Of a stretch of DNA of 64,000 bases, positions 28,857 through 37,486 are shown piece after piece; the stretch's first letter is position 1; every line of letters begins with the position of its first letter. The notes below the pieces were generated by a model, which was given only the letters and a program-made list of their open reading frames with translations, did not search any database and was not told the DNA's origin. Source of the DNA: an uncultured Cohaesibacter sp. (GTDB lineage: Bacteria > Pseudomonadota > Alphaproteobacteria > Rhizobiales > Cohaesibacteraceae); contig NZ_OY762905.1 of the NCBI RefSeq assembly GCF_963666525.1, forward strand, positions 434,001-498,000. The letters run 5' to 3'. A program made the position numbers and the translations under genes.

Positions 28857-28894
28857 AGAATAATCGACTGATACTGGTTGCACATCTGGTTCAT
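28844..28894 (-). CDS. putative Ile/Leu-rich leader peptide (16 aa)
   Basis: The frame reads MNQMCNQYQSIILTIP and stops at TGA 28844-28846. Codons 11-15 are ATT ATT CTC ACC ATT, so the ribosome would sense Ile mainly, with Leu and Thr. The last codons overlap segment 1 of the attenuator, and the stop lies in the loop of hairpin 1:2, which is the geometry used by trp, leu and ilv leaders. No strong ribosome binding site is visible, which is the main weakness. Confidence 0.5.
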   Translation of the reverse strand: MNQMCNQYQSIILTIP

Positions 28895-28964
28895 GCTCAA
28901 TCATGTATCGTCAAACAGCCTGTATTGCAAGCGAACTTTGACCAAGGGCAGCTCTGGCGCACAC

Positions 28965-29210
28965 TCATCTGTCGTCAAAGAACTGCTGATAGAGCAGCGA
29001 GAGCGCCAGCATCAGCCCCGCGGCAAGGGTGAAGATATTCTTCAGAAGCTCGATGCCATCGGCCCGCCCGGTTGCCGGATCAATGAGGCTGCCAAAAATT
29101 CCGTAGGGAAAGGCCGCACGCATGATGGCGCTTGCCCCCATCAGCGAAATAAGGGCAAAGGCGAAGAACAACAACAGGTTTCGCAACCAGCCGGGCATTT
29201 GGGGAAACAT
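28965..29210 (-). CDS. small two-helix membrane protein, uncharacterised
   Basis: The 81-residue protein has two predicted membrane helices: NLLLFFAFALISLMGASAIM and IFTLAAGLMLALSLLYQQFF, joined by a loop with PYGIFGSLIDPATGRADGIE. The length, helix layout and charged end (DDR) look like a real small inner-membrane protein, but I do not recognise a family. It starts 40 bases downstream of the clpA stop on the same strand and could be the last gene of a clpS-clpA transcript. Confidence 0.6.
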   Translation of the reverse strand: MFPQMPGWLRNLLLFFAFALISLMGASAIMRAAFPYGIFGSLIDPATGRADGIELLKNIFTLAAGLMLALSLLYQQFFDDR

Positions 29211-29249
29211 GGAAAAAAGCGCCCACGTTGCCGCAGGCGCTCCTTGTTG

Positions 29250-31700
29250 CTATTTCTTGTCGGCTTTGGCGACGCTCGGAACCGCCGCCTTTTTCCTTGC
29301 GGGCGATTTGCGGCCAGTCTTCTTGCCCGCATCGCTGTCGGCCGCCTTGGCACTCGGCTTCTTCGCCTTTGGCGCTTCGGCATCTTCCTTGGCTGGTTCC
29401 GGCTCGTCCTCGTCGATGACCTTGAGGAACAGCTTCTCCATGTTGTCGAGGTCGATGTCGACGCGCACGGTGCCTCCCTTGACCAGCTTGCCAAACAGGA
29501 TCTCCTCGGCCAGCGGCCGCTTGATATGCTCCTGAATGACCCGGCCCAACGGACGGGCGCCCATCTTCGGATCGTAACCCTTCTTGGCCAGCCATGCGGT
29601 GGCAGCGTCGGTCAACTCGAAAGTCACCCCGCGATCGGCCAACTGGGCCTCAAGCTGCATGACGAACTTGCGAACGACCTGATGGATGACATCCGTCGGC
29701 AGTGCGGCAAACGGAATGACCGCATCAAGTCTGTTGCGGAATTCCGGCGTGAACAGCTTGTTGATCGCTTCCTCGTCGTCCCCTGAACGGGCAGACTGGG
29801 TGAAGCCGATCGCAGGCTTGTCCATTTCGGCCGCCCCGGCGTTGGTCGTCATGATCAGAATGACGTTGCGGAAGTCTACCTGCTTGCCGTTATGGTCGGT
29901 CAGCTTGCCGTGGTCCATCACCTGCAAGAGGATGTTGTAGAGATCCGGATGTGCCTTCTCGATTTCGTCAAGCAGCAGCACGCAATGCGGATGCTGGTCG
30001 ACGCCATCGGTCAAGAGGCCGCCCTGATCAAACCCGACATAGCCCGGAGGCGCACCGATCAAACGGGAAATGGTGTGCTTCTCCATGTATTCCGACATGT
30101 CGAAGCGCAACAGTTCCACACCCATCAGATCGGCCAGCTGGCGAGACACTTCGGTCTTGCCAACCCCGGTCGGGCCAGAGAACAGATAGCTGCCAATCGG
30201 CTTTTCCGGTTCGCGCAGGCCCGCCCGCGCCAGCTTGATCTGGCTGGTCAGGGCATCGATGGCCAGATCCTGTCCATAGACCATCCGCTTGAGATTGAGT
30301 TCCAGATTGGACAGAACCTCGCGGTCGTCCTTGGAAACGGTCTTTGGCGGAATGCGGGCCATGGTCGCAACGGTGGCTTCCACTTCCCGTGCCGTGATGC
30401 TCTTACGGCGTTTGGACACCGGCAGCAACTGTTGGGCAGCCCCAGTCTCGTCGATGACGTCGATCGCCTTGTCCGGCAGCTTCCGGTCATGGATATAGCG
30501 CGCCGATAGCTCAACAGCCGACTTGATCGCCTCGTTGGTGAACTTGACGCTGTGATAGTCTTCGAAATAGGGCTTCAGGCCTTTCAGAATATCGATGGCG
30601 TCCGGGATCGAAGGCTCGTTGACGTCGATCTTCTGGAACCGGCGCACCAGGGCCCTGTCCTTCTCGAAGAACTGGCGATATTCTTTGTAGGTGGTCGAGC
30701 CCATGCATCTGAGATTGCCCGCAGCAAGCGACGGCTTGAGCAGGTTGGACGCATCCATCGCCCCGCCCGAAGTCGCACCGGCACCGATGACCGTGTGGAT
30801 CTCGTCAATGAACAGGATCGCCCCGTCATATTCCTCGATCTCCTTGATGACGCGCTTCAGGCGCTCTTCGAAATCACCGCGATAACGGGTTCCGGCCAGC
30901 AGCGTGCCCATATCGAGCGAGAAGATTGTGGCACCCTTCAGCACATCCGGCACCTTGTCCTCGATGATCCGCTTGGCCAGCCCCTCGGCGATGGCAGTCT
31001 TGCCAACGCCCGGATCACCGACAAACAGCGGGTTGTTCTTGGATCGGCGGCAGAGCACCTGAATCGTGCGATGGATCTCGGCGTCGCGCCCGATGAGCAC
31101 GTCGATCTTGCCTTCGCGGGCCTTGTCATTGAGGTTGACGGCATAGGCCTTCAGGGCCTCGGCCTTGCGACCGCCCTCTTCCTCTTCGTCCTCGTCGAAG
31201 TCGAAATCCTCTTCCATGTCATCGTCAACACCGGTTGGCGAAACGCCATCGGCGAAGCCCGGAGCCTTGGCAATGCCATGGGAAATATAGTTAACCGCAT
31301 CATAGCGGGTCATGTCCTGCTCGTGCAGGAAATAGGCCGCGTGGCTTTCCCGCTCCGCAAAGATAGCAACGAGCACATTGGCCCCCGTCACTTCCTCGCG
31401 GCCGGAGGATTGCACATGGATCACCGCACGCTGGATGACGCGCTGGAACCCGGCCGTCGGCTTGGAATCCTGCCCATTGGTCATGACGAGATTGGAAAGC
31501 TCGTTGTCGATGTAATCGAGCAGATTCTTTTCCAACAGATCCAGATCCACCCCACAGGCACGCATAACCGCAGCCGCGTCGCTGTCGTCAATCAACGCGA
31601 AAAGCAAATGTTCCAGTGTTGCAAACTCCTGCGAGCGCTCATTCGCGGTCATCAGAGCCTTATGCAGGGCAGCTTCCAGACTGTTAGAAAATGATGGCAC
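29250..31700 (-). CDS. clpA: ATP-dependent Clp protease ATP-binding subunit ClpA
   Basis: ClpA is the hexameric AAA+ unfoldase that feeds substrates to ClpP. The 816-residue product has an N-domain (SNSLEAALHKALMTANERSQ) for ClpS docking, a first AAA+ module with Walker A GDPGVGKTAIAEGLA, and a second with GPTGVGKTEVSRQLA plus Walker B CVLLLDEIEKAHPD. The ClpP-binding region follows PAIGFTQSARSGDDEEA. About 50 C-terminal residues form an Ala/Lys-rich tail (KAKKPSAKAADSDAGKK) longer than in E. coli, common in rhizobial ClpA. The adaptor clpS lies 9 bases upstream. Confidence 0.97.
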   Translation of the reverse strand: MPSFSNSLEAALHKALMTANERSQEFATLEHLLFALIDDSDAAAVMRACGVDLDLLEKNLLDYIDNELSNLVMTNGQDSKPTAGFQRVIQRAVIHVQSSGREEVTGANVLVAIFAERESHAAYFLHEQDMTRYDAVNYISHGIAKAPGFADGVSPTGVDDDMEEDFDFDEDEEEEGGRKAEALKAYAVNLNDKAREGKIDVLIGRDAEIHRTIQVLCRRSKNNPLFVGDPGVGKTAIAEGLAKRIIEDKVPDVLKGATIFSLDMGTLLAGTRYRGDFEERLKRVIKEIEEYDGAILFIDEIHTVIGAGATSGGAMDASNLLKPSLAAGNLRCMGSTTYKEYRQFFEKDRALVRRFQKIDVNEPSIPDAIDILKGLKPYFEDYHSVKFTNEAIKSAVELSARYIHDRKLPDKAIDVIDETGAAQQLLPVSKRRKSITAREVEATVATMARIPPKTVSKDDREVLSNLELNLKRMVYGQDLAIDALTSQIKLARAGLREPEKPIGSYLFSGPTGVGKTEVSRQLADLMGVELLRFDMSEYMEKHTISRLIGAPPGYVGFDQGGLLTDGVDQHPHCVLLLDEIEKAHPDLYNILLQVMDHGKLTDHNGKQVDFRNVILIMTTNAGAAEMDKPAIGFTQSARSGDDEEAINKLFTPEFRNRLDAVIPFAALPTDVIHQVVRKFVMQLEAQLADRGVTFELTDAATAWLAKKGYDPKMGARPLGRVIQEHIKRPLAEEILFGKLVKGGTVRVDIDLDNMEKLFLKVIDEDEPEPAKEDAEAPKAKKPSAKAADSDAGKKTGRKSPARKKAAVPSVAKADKK

Positions 31701-31709
31701 TTGGTATCC

Positions 31710-32036
31710 TCACTTTTTTTCCATGATGCATTGCAGCGGATGCTGGTGCTGATGGGCAAAATCCATCACTTGGCTCACCTTGGTTTCCGCTACTTCATAG
31801 GTAAAGACTCCACACTCCCCGACACCGTGATGGTGAACGTGAAGCATAATACGGGTTGCATCTTCCCGGCCCTTGTTGAAAAACGCTTCCAGGATGTGAA
31901 CAACGAACTCCATCGGGGTGAAGTCATCATTCAACAACAGGACGCGATACATATTTGGACGCTTGGTCTTGGGTTTGGCTTTGGTCGTCAACCCCAGGTC
32001 TTCATCTTCATCCAGGCGACGAATGTCCTTACTCAT
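31710..32036 (-). CDS. clpS: ATP-dependent Clp protease adaptor ClpS
   Basis: ClpS delivers N-degron substrates to ClpAP. The 108-residue product has a flexible charged N-terminal arm and the core [20 protein letters not shown], then [20 protein letters not shown], with the Asp and His residues that clamp the N-terminal amino group. ATG 32036 has GGAG upstream; a GTG at 32054 without a ribosome site is also in frame. It is the first gene of clpS-clpA, in the usual alphaproteobacterial order. Confidence 0.96.
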   Translation of the reverse strand: MSKDIRRLDEDEDLGLTTKAKPKTKRPNMYRVLLLNDDFTPMEFVVHILEAFFNKGREDATRIMLHVHHHGVGECGVFTYEVAETKVSQVMDFAHQHQHPLQCIMEKK

Positions 32037-32488
32037 TGCTTGAATTGTCTCCACAAATCCCCCGGCCGAATGCCGGGATAGTCATCTTGTCAGTCTTCCC
32101 CAACGGGGCGTGTCGGTCAAATCTTTTGCCGGTTTGGGGCATAGTTGGCTGGCTTTGAATCAAGACGTGACACCCAAGAGTGTGACATACAAAAAACCTT
32201 TGATGCCACAAAATAATGTAAGCACGTCATTCTCGTATTGTAAGGGTATATGCTTCGATATCAAAATCATCGAATTATCGAAATTCACCGATAGATATCA
32301 GTCATATGGGGAAATTTCATTGCAACTGACGCAATAATATTTTTTTGCAAATTGAGCTGAGGGCCTCATTTTTTACCTTTTCCTAACCGAGTTTACATAC
32401 CCTTTTTAAAAAGGTTGCGAGAAGCGACGAATTAGCCCTGTCCATCTCGGCCAACGAACAAAACCCAAAGCGGAAAAATCCGTCAGTC
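32037..32488. other. AT-rich divergent intergenic region (clpS / dac)
   Basis: This stretch of 452 bases holds the divergent promoters of clpS and the DD-carboxypeptidase gene. It is AT-rich from 32190 to 32420. A perfect 14-base palindrome, CCTTTTTAAAAAGG, lies at 32401-32414, 75 bases before the carboxypeptidase start. An imperfect inverted repeat with GTGACAC and GTGTGAC arms lies at about 32166-32186. No gene is supported. Confidence 0.55.
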
Positions 32489-34078
32489 ATGACAACATTC
32501 AAAGGACGTCAAGTGTTTAGAGTAGCGTTCAGAGCCACACGGCGTGCAGTGCTTGCGCGCCCAGTATACATGATCGCCGCCACAGCATTCCTGGCGATCA
32601 GCGCGCTGGCTTTCACTCAGTCTGCCCAAGCGGCCAACTCCAAATATGCCGGCTACGTTATCGATGTCAAAAGCGGCAAGGTCCTTTATTCGGAAAATGC
32701 CAATTCCCTGCGTTATCCTGCTTCGCTCACCAAGATGATGACCCTTTACATGCTCTTTGAAGAGCTGGAAGCCGGTCGCATGTCCATGAGCACGCGTCTG
32801 AGCGTATCCAGACACGCAGCAGGTCAGGCCCCCTCCAAGCTTGGTCTGAAACCTGGCAGCACAATCGCAGTCAAAGACGCCATTCTGGCTCTGGTCACCA
32901 AATCCGCGAACGACGTGGCAGCCACCATCGCCGAGAATATCGGCGGAACCGAGACCAAATTCGCGCGCATGATGACCGATAAGGCACATGCCATCGGCAT
33001 GAGCCGCACCACGTTCAGAAACGCATCCGGCCTTCCGAACTCCCAGCAGCGGACAACAGCGGCCGACATGGCCCTGCTTGGTCGCGCCCTTCAGGACCGG
33101 TTCCCCAGCTATTACAAACTCTTCAATACCCGCGTCTTCCAGTATGGCAAGGCCCGCTACGGCAACCACAACAAGCTGCTCGGCCGCGTCACCGGTGTTG
33201 ATGGCATCAAGACCGGCTACACCCAGGCGTCCGGGTTCAACCTTGTCACCAACGTCAATACCGATGGCCGTCACATTGTGGCCGTCGTCATGGGCGGCAA
33301 CACCGGTGCAAGCCGCGACGCTGAAATGCGGTCTCTGATCAAGAAATACCTGCCCAAGGCCAAGAGCGGCCGCAGGGAAACCGCCCTTGTCGGCGTACCG
33401 GCGTCGTCCTCACGCGTCGCCAGCCTGCCTGCATCGACGTCACGCAACTATGTGCAGCTGGCCGAAACCGTGCCTCTGCCGAAAGCCAAGACGATCGAAC
33501 CTGCCGGAACGATTGATCTCGCGTCTGCTATTCCAGCTTTGCCGCAGCCTGCCGTTGAGACCGAAGAGCAGCCTGCCATGCAGTTGGCCAAAGCGGATGC
33601 CGGTGAGCTCGAAGTACTGCCGAAAGCAGGGCTGACCACGGGTTCAACCTTGCGCTCCGCGATCACCGCATCCGTTCAGGAGATGCCGGCCCCGCGGCCA
33701 CGCCTGACAACCGCCGCGCTTGCGATCCCTCCGCTGCCACGGGCTGCGAACGATCCGGTTGGCGATCTGTCCACCCATTCGGCCCCCATCCCGATGGCCG
33801 CTCCGGTAGCTCGGGAGAGTGCTCCTGCAGGCTGGCAGATCCAGCTCAGCGCAACCCCGTCGCTTGAAGCCGCCAATGAAATTCTCGACAAGGTGAGAGC
33901 AGACAACAAGCGTATGCTCAAGGGCCGCGTCAATCACACCGAAGCCGTTGAAAAAGGAAACACCACACTCTATCGCGCCCGCTTTGCCGGTTTCCCGAGC
34001 AAATCTGCGGCCCGCGATGCCTGTGCGGTCTTGAAGAAACAGAAGTTTGCCTGTCTGGCACTGAATCCTGAGTTGTAG
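32489..34078 (+). CDS. D-alanyl-D-alanine carboxypeptidase with C-terminal SPOR domain
   Basis: The 529-residue penicillin-binding protein trims the terminal D-Ala from peptidoglycan stem peptides in the periplasm. It has a signal anchor with a long basic leader, cleavage expected near QSAQA-AN (about residue 49), the SxxK motif SLTK (Ser79 and Lys82), SxN in KSANDV and KTG in GIKTGYT. Residues 290-440 are a low-complexity linker rich in Pro, Ala and Thr, and the last 80 residues form a SPOR domain (GWQIQLSATPSLEAANEIL) that should bind denuded glycan at the division site. This layout is common in rhizobia. The unit stands alone and is convergent with the J-domain gene. Confidence 0.93.
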   Translation: MTTFKGRQVFRVAFRATRRAVLARPVYMIAATAFLAISALAFTQSAQAANSKYAGYVIDVKSGKVLYSENANSLRYPASLTKMMTLYMLFEELEAGRMSMSTRLSVSRHAAGQAPSKLGLKPGSTIAVKDAILALVTKSANDVAATIAENIGGTETKFARMMTDKAHAIGMSRTTFRNASGLPNSQQRTTAADMALLGRALQDRFPSYYKLFNTRVFQYGKARYGNHNKLLGRVTGVDGIKTGYTQASGFNLVTNVNTDGRHIVAVVMGGNTGASRDAEMRSLIKKYLPKAKSGRRETALVGVPASSSRVASLPASTSRNYVQLAETVPLPKAKTIEPAGTIDLASAIPALPQPAVETEEQPAMQLAKADAGELEVLPKAGLTTGSTLRSAITASVQEMPAPRPRLTTAALAIPPLPRAANDPVGDLSTHSAPIPMAAPVARESAPAGWQIQLSATPSLEAANEILDKVRADNKRMLKGRVNHTEAVEKGNTTLYRARFAGFPSKSAARDACAVLKKQKFACLALNPEL

Positions 34079-34093
34079 TTGAGTAATAGGAGA

Positions 34094-34789
34094 TCAGTCA
34101 TGTTTTCCGAGCAAGACGGACTTGGCAGCGTTGATCTTGGAAGCGAGAAAAGTGGAGCCCCCATGGTCCGGGTGGACACGCTTCATCAAACGCCGGTGAG
34201 CGTCAATAATTTCCGCCTCGCTGGCACCCGTCGCAAGCCCAAGCACCTGATAGGCTTCCTCCTTGGTCATGGTGCCAGAGTCCGCCGTGCGTCCTTCCCA
34301 CGCTGTCGGGTCAACATCGAAGCCTTCTCGCCAATCGGGATGCCGGCCGTCAAGATAAGCTTCAAGTAGATCGCGGCTTTCCTTGTCCGCCGCCACTTCA
34401 TGCCAGAGGCTGGTCAATTCAGCCTCTGTCAACCCATCAAGCTCCCGTCCCTCGAAATGCCCGGCCAGGACCTGCCCGATAATGATCCCCGTGTCGTGAT
34501 CAAGGGTCATTTCAAGTGCCGCAGTTCGCACGGTCGAACCTCTTCCCCCTTCCCGATCAGCGCCTGCCAGATAGGATTTCTTGCGCAGCAGCGACCAGGC
34601 AAAAACCGCCAGCGGCATGCCGACCAGCCATTGTCGGCGAAAGACAAAAATAGCCGCCACAATCAGCAAGACGATGCCCCCCAACTTGTAGAGCAACGTT
34701 GCGACATCCGCTGAAGGGGCATAAGCCGCCCAGCGCATCAGCAACAGCGCGCCAAGAAATACCAGGAAACCGGCAAGCAGATAGATCAT
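34094..34789 (-). CDS. membrane-anchored J-domain protein
   Basis: The 231-residue protein has two N-terminal membrane helices (LLAGFLVFLGALLLMRW and LGGIVLLIVAAIFVF), a middle region of about 120 residues and a C-terminal J-like domain: EEAYQVLGLATGASEAEIID, then HRRLMKRVHPDHGGS with the intact HPD tripeptide that stimulates DnaK ATPase. The topology resembles Tim14/DjlC-type co-chaperones. Its partner and clients are unknown. It ends 15 bases from the carboxypeptidase stop and follows the VWA-like gene by 38 bases on the same strand, a likely two-gene unit. Confidence 0.88.
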   Translation of the reverse strand: MIYLLAGFLVFLGALLLMRWAAYAPSADVATLLYKLGGIVLLIVAAIFVFRRQWLVGMPLAVFAWSLLRKKSYLAGADREGGRGSTVRTAALEMTLDHDTGIIIGQVLAGHFEGRELDGLTEAELTSLWHEVAADKESRDLLEAYLDGRHPDWREGFDVDPTAWEGRTADSGTMTKEEAYQVLGLATGASEAEIIDAHRRLMKRVHPDHGGSTFLASKINAAKSVLLGKHD

Positions 34790-34827
34790 GATGAAACGCT
34801 CATTCCTTATTGGGTCGTATCGGAACC

Positions 34828-35568
34828 CTATCGTCGGGACTTGGGGCCGGGCAATTGTTTTTGCAGATCATGCGGCAGACGTGTAATATCGCGACCAGAC
34901 GCAGCATAGGCCGCGATCCCCTTGAGATACTCGGCCAGTTTGAGTTTGGCACCCGCATCGAACTGACCATAGGCACCGCCGGTCAACCGCGCGATCGCCT
35001 TGAAGACATGGGCCGCCATGGCATCCGACCCTTCCTGAAAGACGAACACAGGCACCCCTTTCAACGCAATATCACCCGCCAGTCCGACGATGACATCAGG
35101 ATCTTCCTCGAGGCAATCACCCACATACACCACCGCGTCAATCCGCGTCGTCCGGGCTTCATTCTTCACATGCTGCAGGATACGACCAATCTGGGTTCGC
35201 CCTGCCCGGCAATCAAAGCGCTCCATCCATCCGACCATATCGGCAGACGACCGCGTCCAGCGGCTGGCCTTGCATTCACTCGTACCCCGGAAATAGACAA
35301 GCTGGGTTGCCAAGCCCCCCTGATTTTCCGCAACACTAAACATCTCGCTTTGCAGGGAACAGGCCACATCCCATGTCGCCTGCCGGCTCATGGTCGCGTC
35401 GAGGGCAAACATCAAGCGCCCACTGGCCGGTTTCAGCCCCTTGGCCTCCTGTGCCTTGCGTACCAGTCTGGTCTTGGAAAGAAAGGCGGCAACGTCCTGC
35501 TTGTCGGACTTGACGTCCGGAGCAAGCTCGGTGTCCCTTACTGTCAGTTGATCCCTTTTTTCAGCCAT
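34828..35568 (-). CDS. VWA-like protein, uncharacterised
   Basis: The 246-residue cytosolic protein contains a von Willebrand A-like core: GRLMFALDATMSRQATWDVA, where D-x-T-x-S takes the place of the MIDAS D-x-S-x-S, then LVYFRG, IDAVVYVGDCLEE and GVPVFVFQEG. Related VWA proteins sit next to J-domain genes in other rhizobia, which suggests a chaperone- or assembly-related role; this is inference. There is no signal peptide or membrane helix. The C-terminal DLQKQLPGPKSRR is basic. Confidence 0.75.
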   Translation of the reverse strand: MAEKRDQLTVRDTELAPDVKSDKQDVAAFLSKTRLVRKAQEAKGLKPASGRLMFALDATMSRQATWDVACSLQSEMFSVAENQGGLATQLVYFRGTSECKASRWTRSSADMVGWMERFDCRAGRTQIGRILQHVKNEARTTRIDAVVYVGDCLEEDPDVIVGLAGDIALKGVPVFVFQEGSDAMAAHVFKAIARLTGGAYGQFDAGAKLKLAEYLKGIAAYAASGRDITRLPHDLQKQLPGPKSRR

Positions 35569-35688
35569 GGCCCCGCCTCCCGAACAGGTTCAAGCCGGGT
35601 CCATGCCCGACATAGGATCCAGACAAGATATTTAGGTATCAAAACAGAAATGCCAACCGGTCAATTGGTTACACCGACAACCGCGAGG

Positions 35689-36123
35689 CTAAAGCAACCC
35701 CAGATCGGCCAGTTCCCGTCGAAAATCCGGAGGCAGATCATCGTCGCCCCGCAACGGATCAATATCTCTGGGCGCTTCACCGGCCTTCAGATAGCGCCAG
35801 CCCTGAAACGGGCGCTTCGGCTGTGATTCTGTACGAAACAGAGTCGGCTCCATGACGATCTGGCAACGGCCTATGCCATCATCCCCGGTAATCTGCCTGA
35901 GATCGATAATCGGCTGTCTGGCGAGGATCATCCCCTTGATGACCCAGTAGAGCGAACCGCCATCAAGGATCTCGTCGCGCCGTTTCGGCGTCATGCGCGT
36001 GGTATGGATATGTTCAAGCGGTTCACCCGCCATCGTCAGCAGGTGATTGCGATGCTCGATCCATCGTTCAAGATCGTCGACACTGTCGACACCTACGCAC
36101 AATTTAACAATATGAACAGTCAT
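35689..36123 (-). CDS. DUF1489 family protein
   Basis: The 144-residue protein of the DUF1489 family, limited to alphaproteobacteria, reads MTVHIVKLCVGVDSVDDLER at the start, then TTRMTPKRRDEILDGGSLYW with IKGMILARQPI, and the conserved PFQGWRYLKAGEAPRD. The function is unknown, though the sequence is well conserved; it looks like a compact cytosolic alpha/beta protein. It is divergent from the epimerase-like gene, 142 bases away, and 120 bases upstream of the VWA-like gene. Confidence 0.88.
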   Translation of the reverse strand: MTVHIVKLCVGVDSVDDLERWIEHRNHLLTMAGEPLEHIHTTRMTPKRRDEILDGGSLYWVIKGMILARQPIIDLRQITGDDGIGRCQIVMEPTLFRTESQPKRPFQGWRYLKAGEAPRDIDPLRGDDDLPPDFRRELADLGLL

Positions 36124-36265
36124 GCAGGTTCCTTATCACGCTGTTCATACGCTATAAAGATTAGAACGGATCGACAAAACTTGGTCATAGATTTATGCAC
36201 ATTTTGCTATAAGTTAGATAAAAACGGAATATCGAAGCATACGGCTTCAAATGGGGAATTGGCTC

Positions 36266-37162
36266 ATGCGAATATTTGTTACTGGCGGTACTGGCCTTGT
36301 CGGCCGGGCGATTGTCAAGGCTTTCGTAGCGAGAGGCGATGAAGTAACGACCCTGGCCAGGTCTGAAAGAAGCGCTGAAATTCAGAGCGGATTGGGGGCG
36401 ACGCCCGTTCCGGGCAGCCTTACCGATCCCGGCGACTGGGTCAATCTCGCCTTGACGCACGATGCCTTCATCCACACCGCAGCAACCTTTGACAATGACA
36501 TGGCGAATGTCGATCAGAACCTCGTTTCAGCCCTGGTCAACATTGCCCGGGATCTGCCCGAAGACCATCTGATTCCTTTCCTATATACCGGTGGCTGCTG
36601 GCTCTATCCTGAGGAGCCGGTCATTCCGATCACCGAACGTCATGTGCTTGACCCGACGCCCGAATTCGAATGGATGCTGGACAGCATCGAGCGGCTCAAC
36701 GCCTGCCCCAATTTCCAGTTGACCGTCATTCACCCCGGTCTTGTCGTCGACAAGGGGCGCGGCATCATCGCCAACTATGCCGAAGATCTGAAGGAAAATG
36801 GTGAAATCACCATAGTCGGCTCCACTGACACCCATTTCCCCTTCGTTCACGCCGATGATCTCGCCCAGCTCTATGTCCTTGCGGTTGACAATCGGGCTGA
36901 CGGATTGCTGCTGAACGCCAGCACGATCAAGAGTGCCACGGCCGGTGAAGTGGGCAAACTGGTTGCACAGTCCCTTGGTCTGCCCTATCAGGCAAATGTC
37001 ATTTCGATCGAGGAGGCGCAGGAAAGGTTCGGCGCCTGGGCCTCTGCCTATGCCCGCTCTCAGCGCATGTCCTCTGACCGCGCCCGCGCCACACTGGGCT
37101 GGGCACCTCTCTTTGACACCATCGAGGAAATGGTCAAGGACAGCCTCGTTCTGGAGGCTTGA
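36266..37162 (+). CDS. NAD-dependent epimerase/dehydratase-like protein (extended SDR)
   Basis: The 298-residue Rossmann protein has the nucleotide-binding motif MRIFVTGGTGLVGRAIVKAF. The middle part reads DAFIHTAATFDNDMANVD, then FLYTGGCWLYPEEPV. The usual SDR YxxxK is not evident in its normal place; the segment after the Ser/Thr strand reads EFEWMLDSIERLN, so classical epimerase chemistry is doubtful and it may be an atypical SDR. ATG 36266 has GGGGA upstream. A strong terminator follows, so it is a one-gene unit. Confidence 0.82.
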   Translation: MRIFVTGGTGLVGRAIVKAFVARGDEVTTLARSERSAEIQSGLGATPVPGSLTDPGDWVNLALTHDAFIHTAATFDNDMANVDQNLVSALVNIARDLPEDHLIPFLYTGGCWLYPEEPVIPITERHVLDPTPEFEWMLDSIERLNACPNFQLTVIHPGLVVDKGRGIIANYAEDLKENGEITIVGSTDTHFPFVHADDLAQLYVLAVDNRADGLLLNASTIKSATAGEVGKLVAQSLGLPYQANVISIEEAQERFGAWASAYARSQRMSSDRARATLGWAPLFDTIEEMVKDSLVLEA

Positions 37163-37195
37163 CAGGACCTAATGCGTCTTGCTGCAAAACGCTCC

Positions 37196-37220
37196 AAGGG
37201 TGCCATCCGGCACCCTTTTT
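37196..37220 (+). terminator. rho-independent terminator of the epimerase-like gene
   Basis: AAGGGTGCC (37196-37204), loop ATCC, GGCACCCTT (37209-37217), then T residues to 37220. The stem is perfect. Confidence 0.88.
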
Positions 37221-37355
37221 CATTTCAGCAGAAAGGCGACAGCGGGTGGGAGACGGTGCGAAAACCGATTATTCGCAGGTCGCACCAATCGCACTTTTCT
37301 GCGCTTCCTTGCCCCGGATACCACCATTAGACATGCCGTTTGGCAAAATTTGCAC

Positions 37356-37383
37356 TTGACTTAATATTCGAATATACTAAATT
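37356..37383 (+). promoter_or_regulatory. promoter with embedded palindromic operator (ArsR-rhodanese operon)
   Basis: TTGACT (37356-37361) and TAAATT (37378-37383) are 16 bases apart. Between them lies the perfect 12-base palindrome ATATTCGAATAT (37364-37375). An AT-rich palindrome between -35 and -10 is the expected place for autorepression by the SqrR/BigR-type ArsR protein encoded about 100 bases downstream; known SqrR sites contain ATTC and GAAT half-sites. Confidence 0.6.
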
Positions 37384-37486
37384 AGCAAAATCTAATGATA
37401 ATGTCGGTCAGATTGAGACCTGCCCAAAGTGTCCCCCAAATTCCAAGGGCAATCCCGATCTGGCCGACGGAACAACGGGAGCAGGA

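Noticed and set aside
28710-28904. 64-codon frame starting at ATG 28904 through the attenuator
   Set aside because: It would read through the terminator stem and overlap the SnoaL gene out of frame; the 16-codon frame fits the attenuator geometry better.
37340-37486. 49-codon N-terminal extension of the ArsR regulator
   Set aside because: It passes through the promoter and operator; the ATG at 37487 has a good ribosome site and family-typical length.
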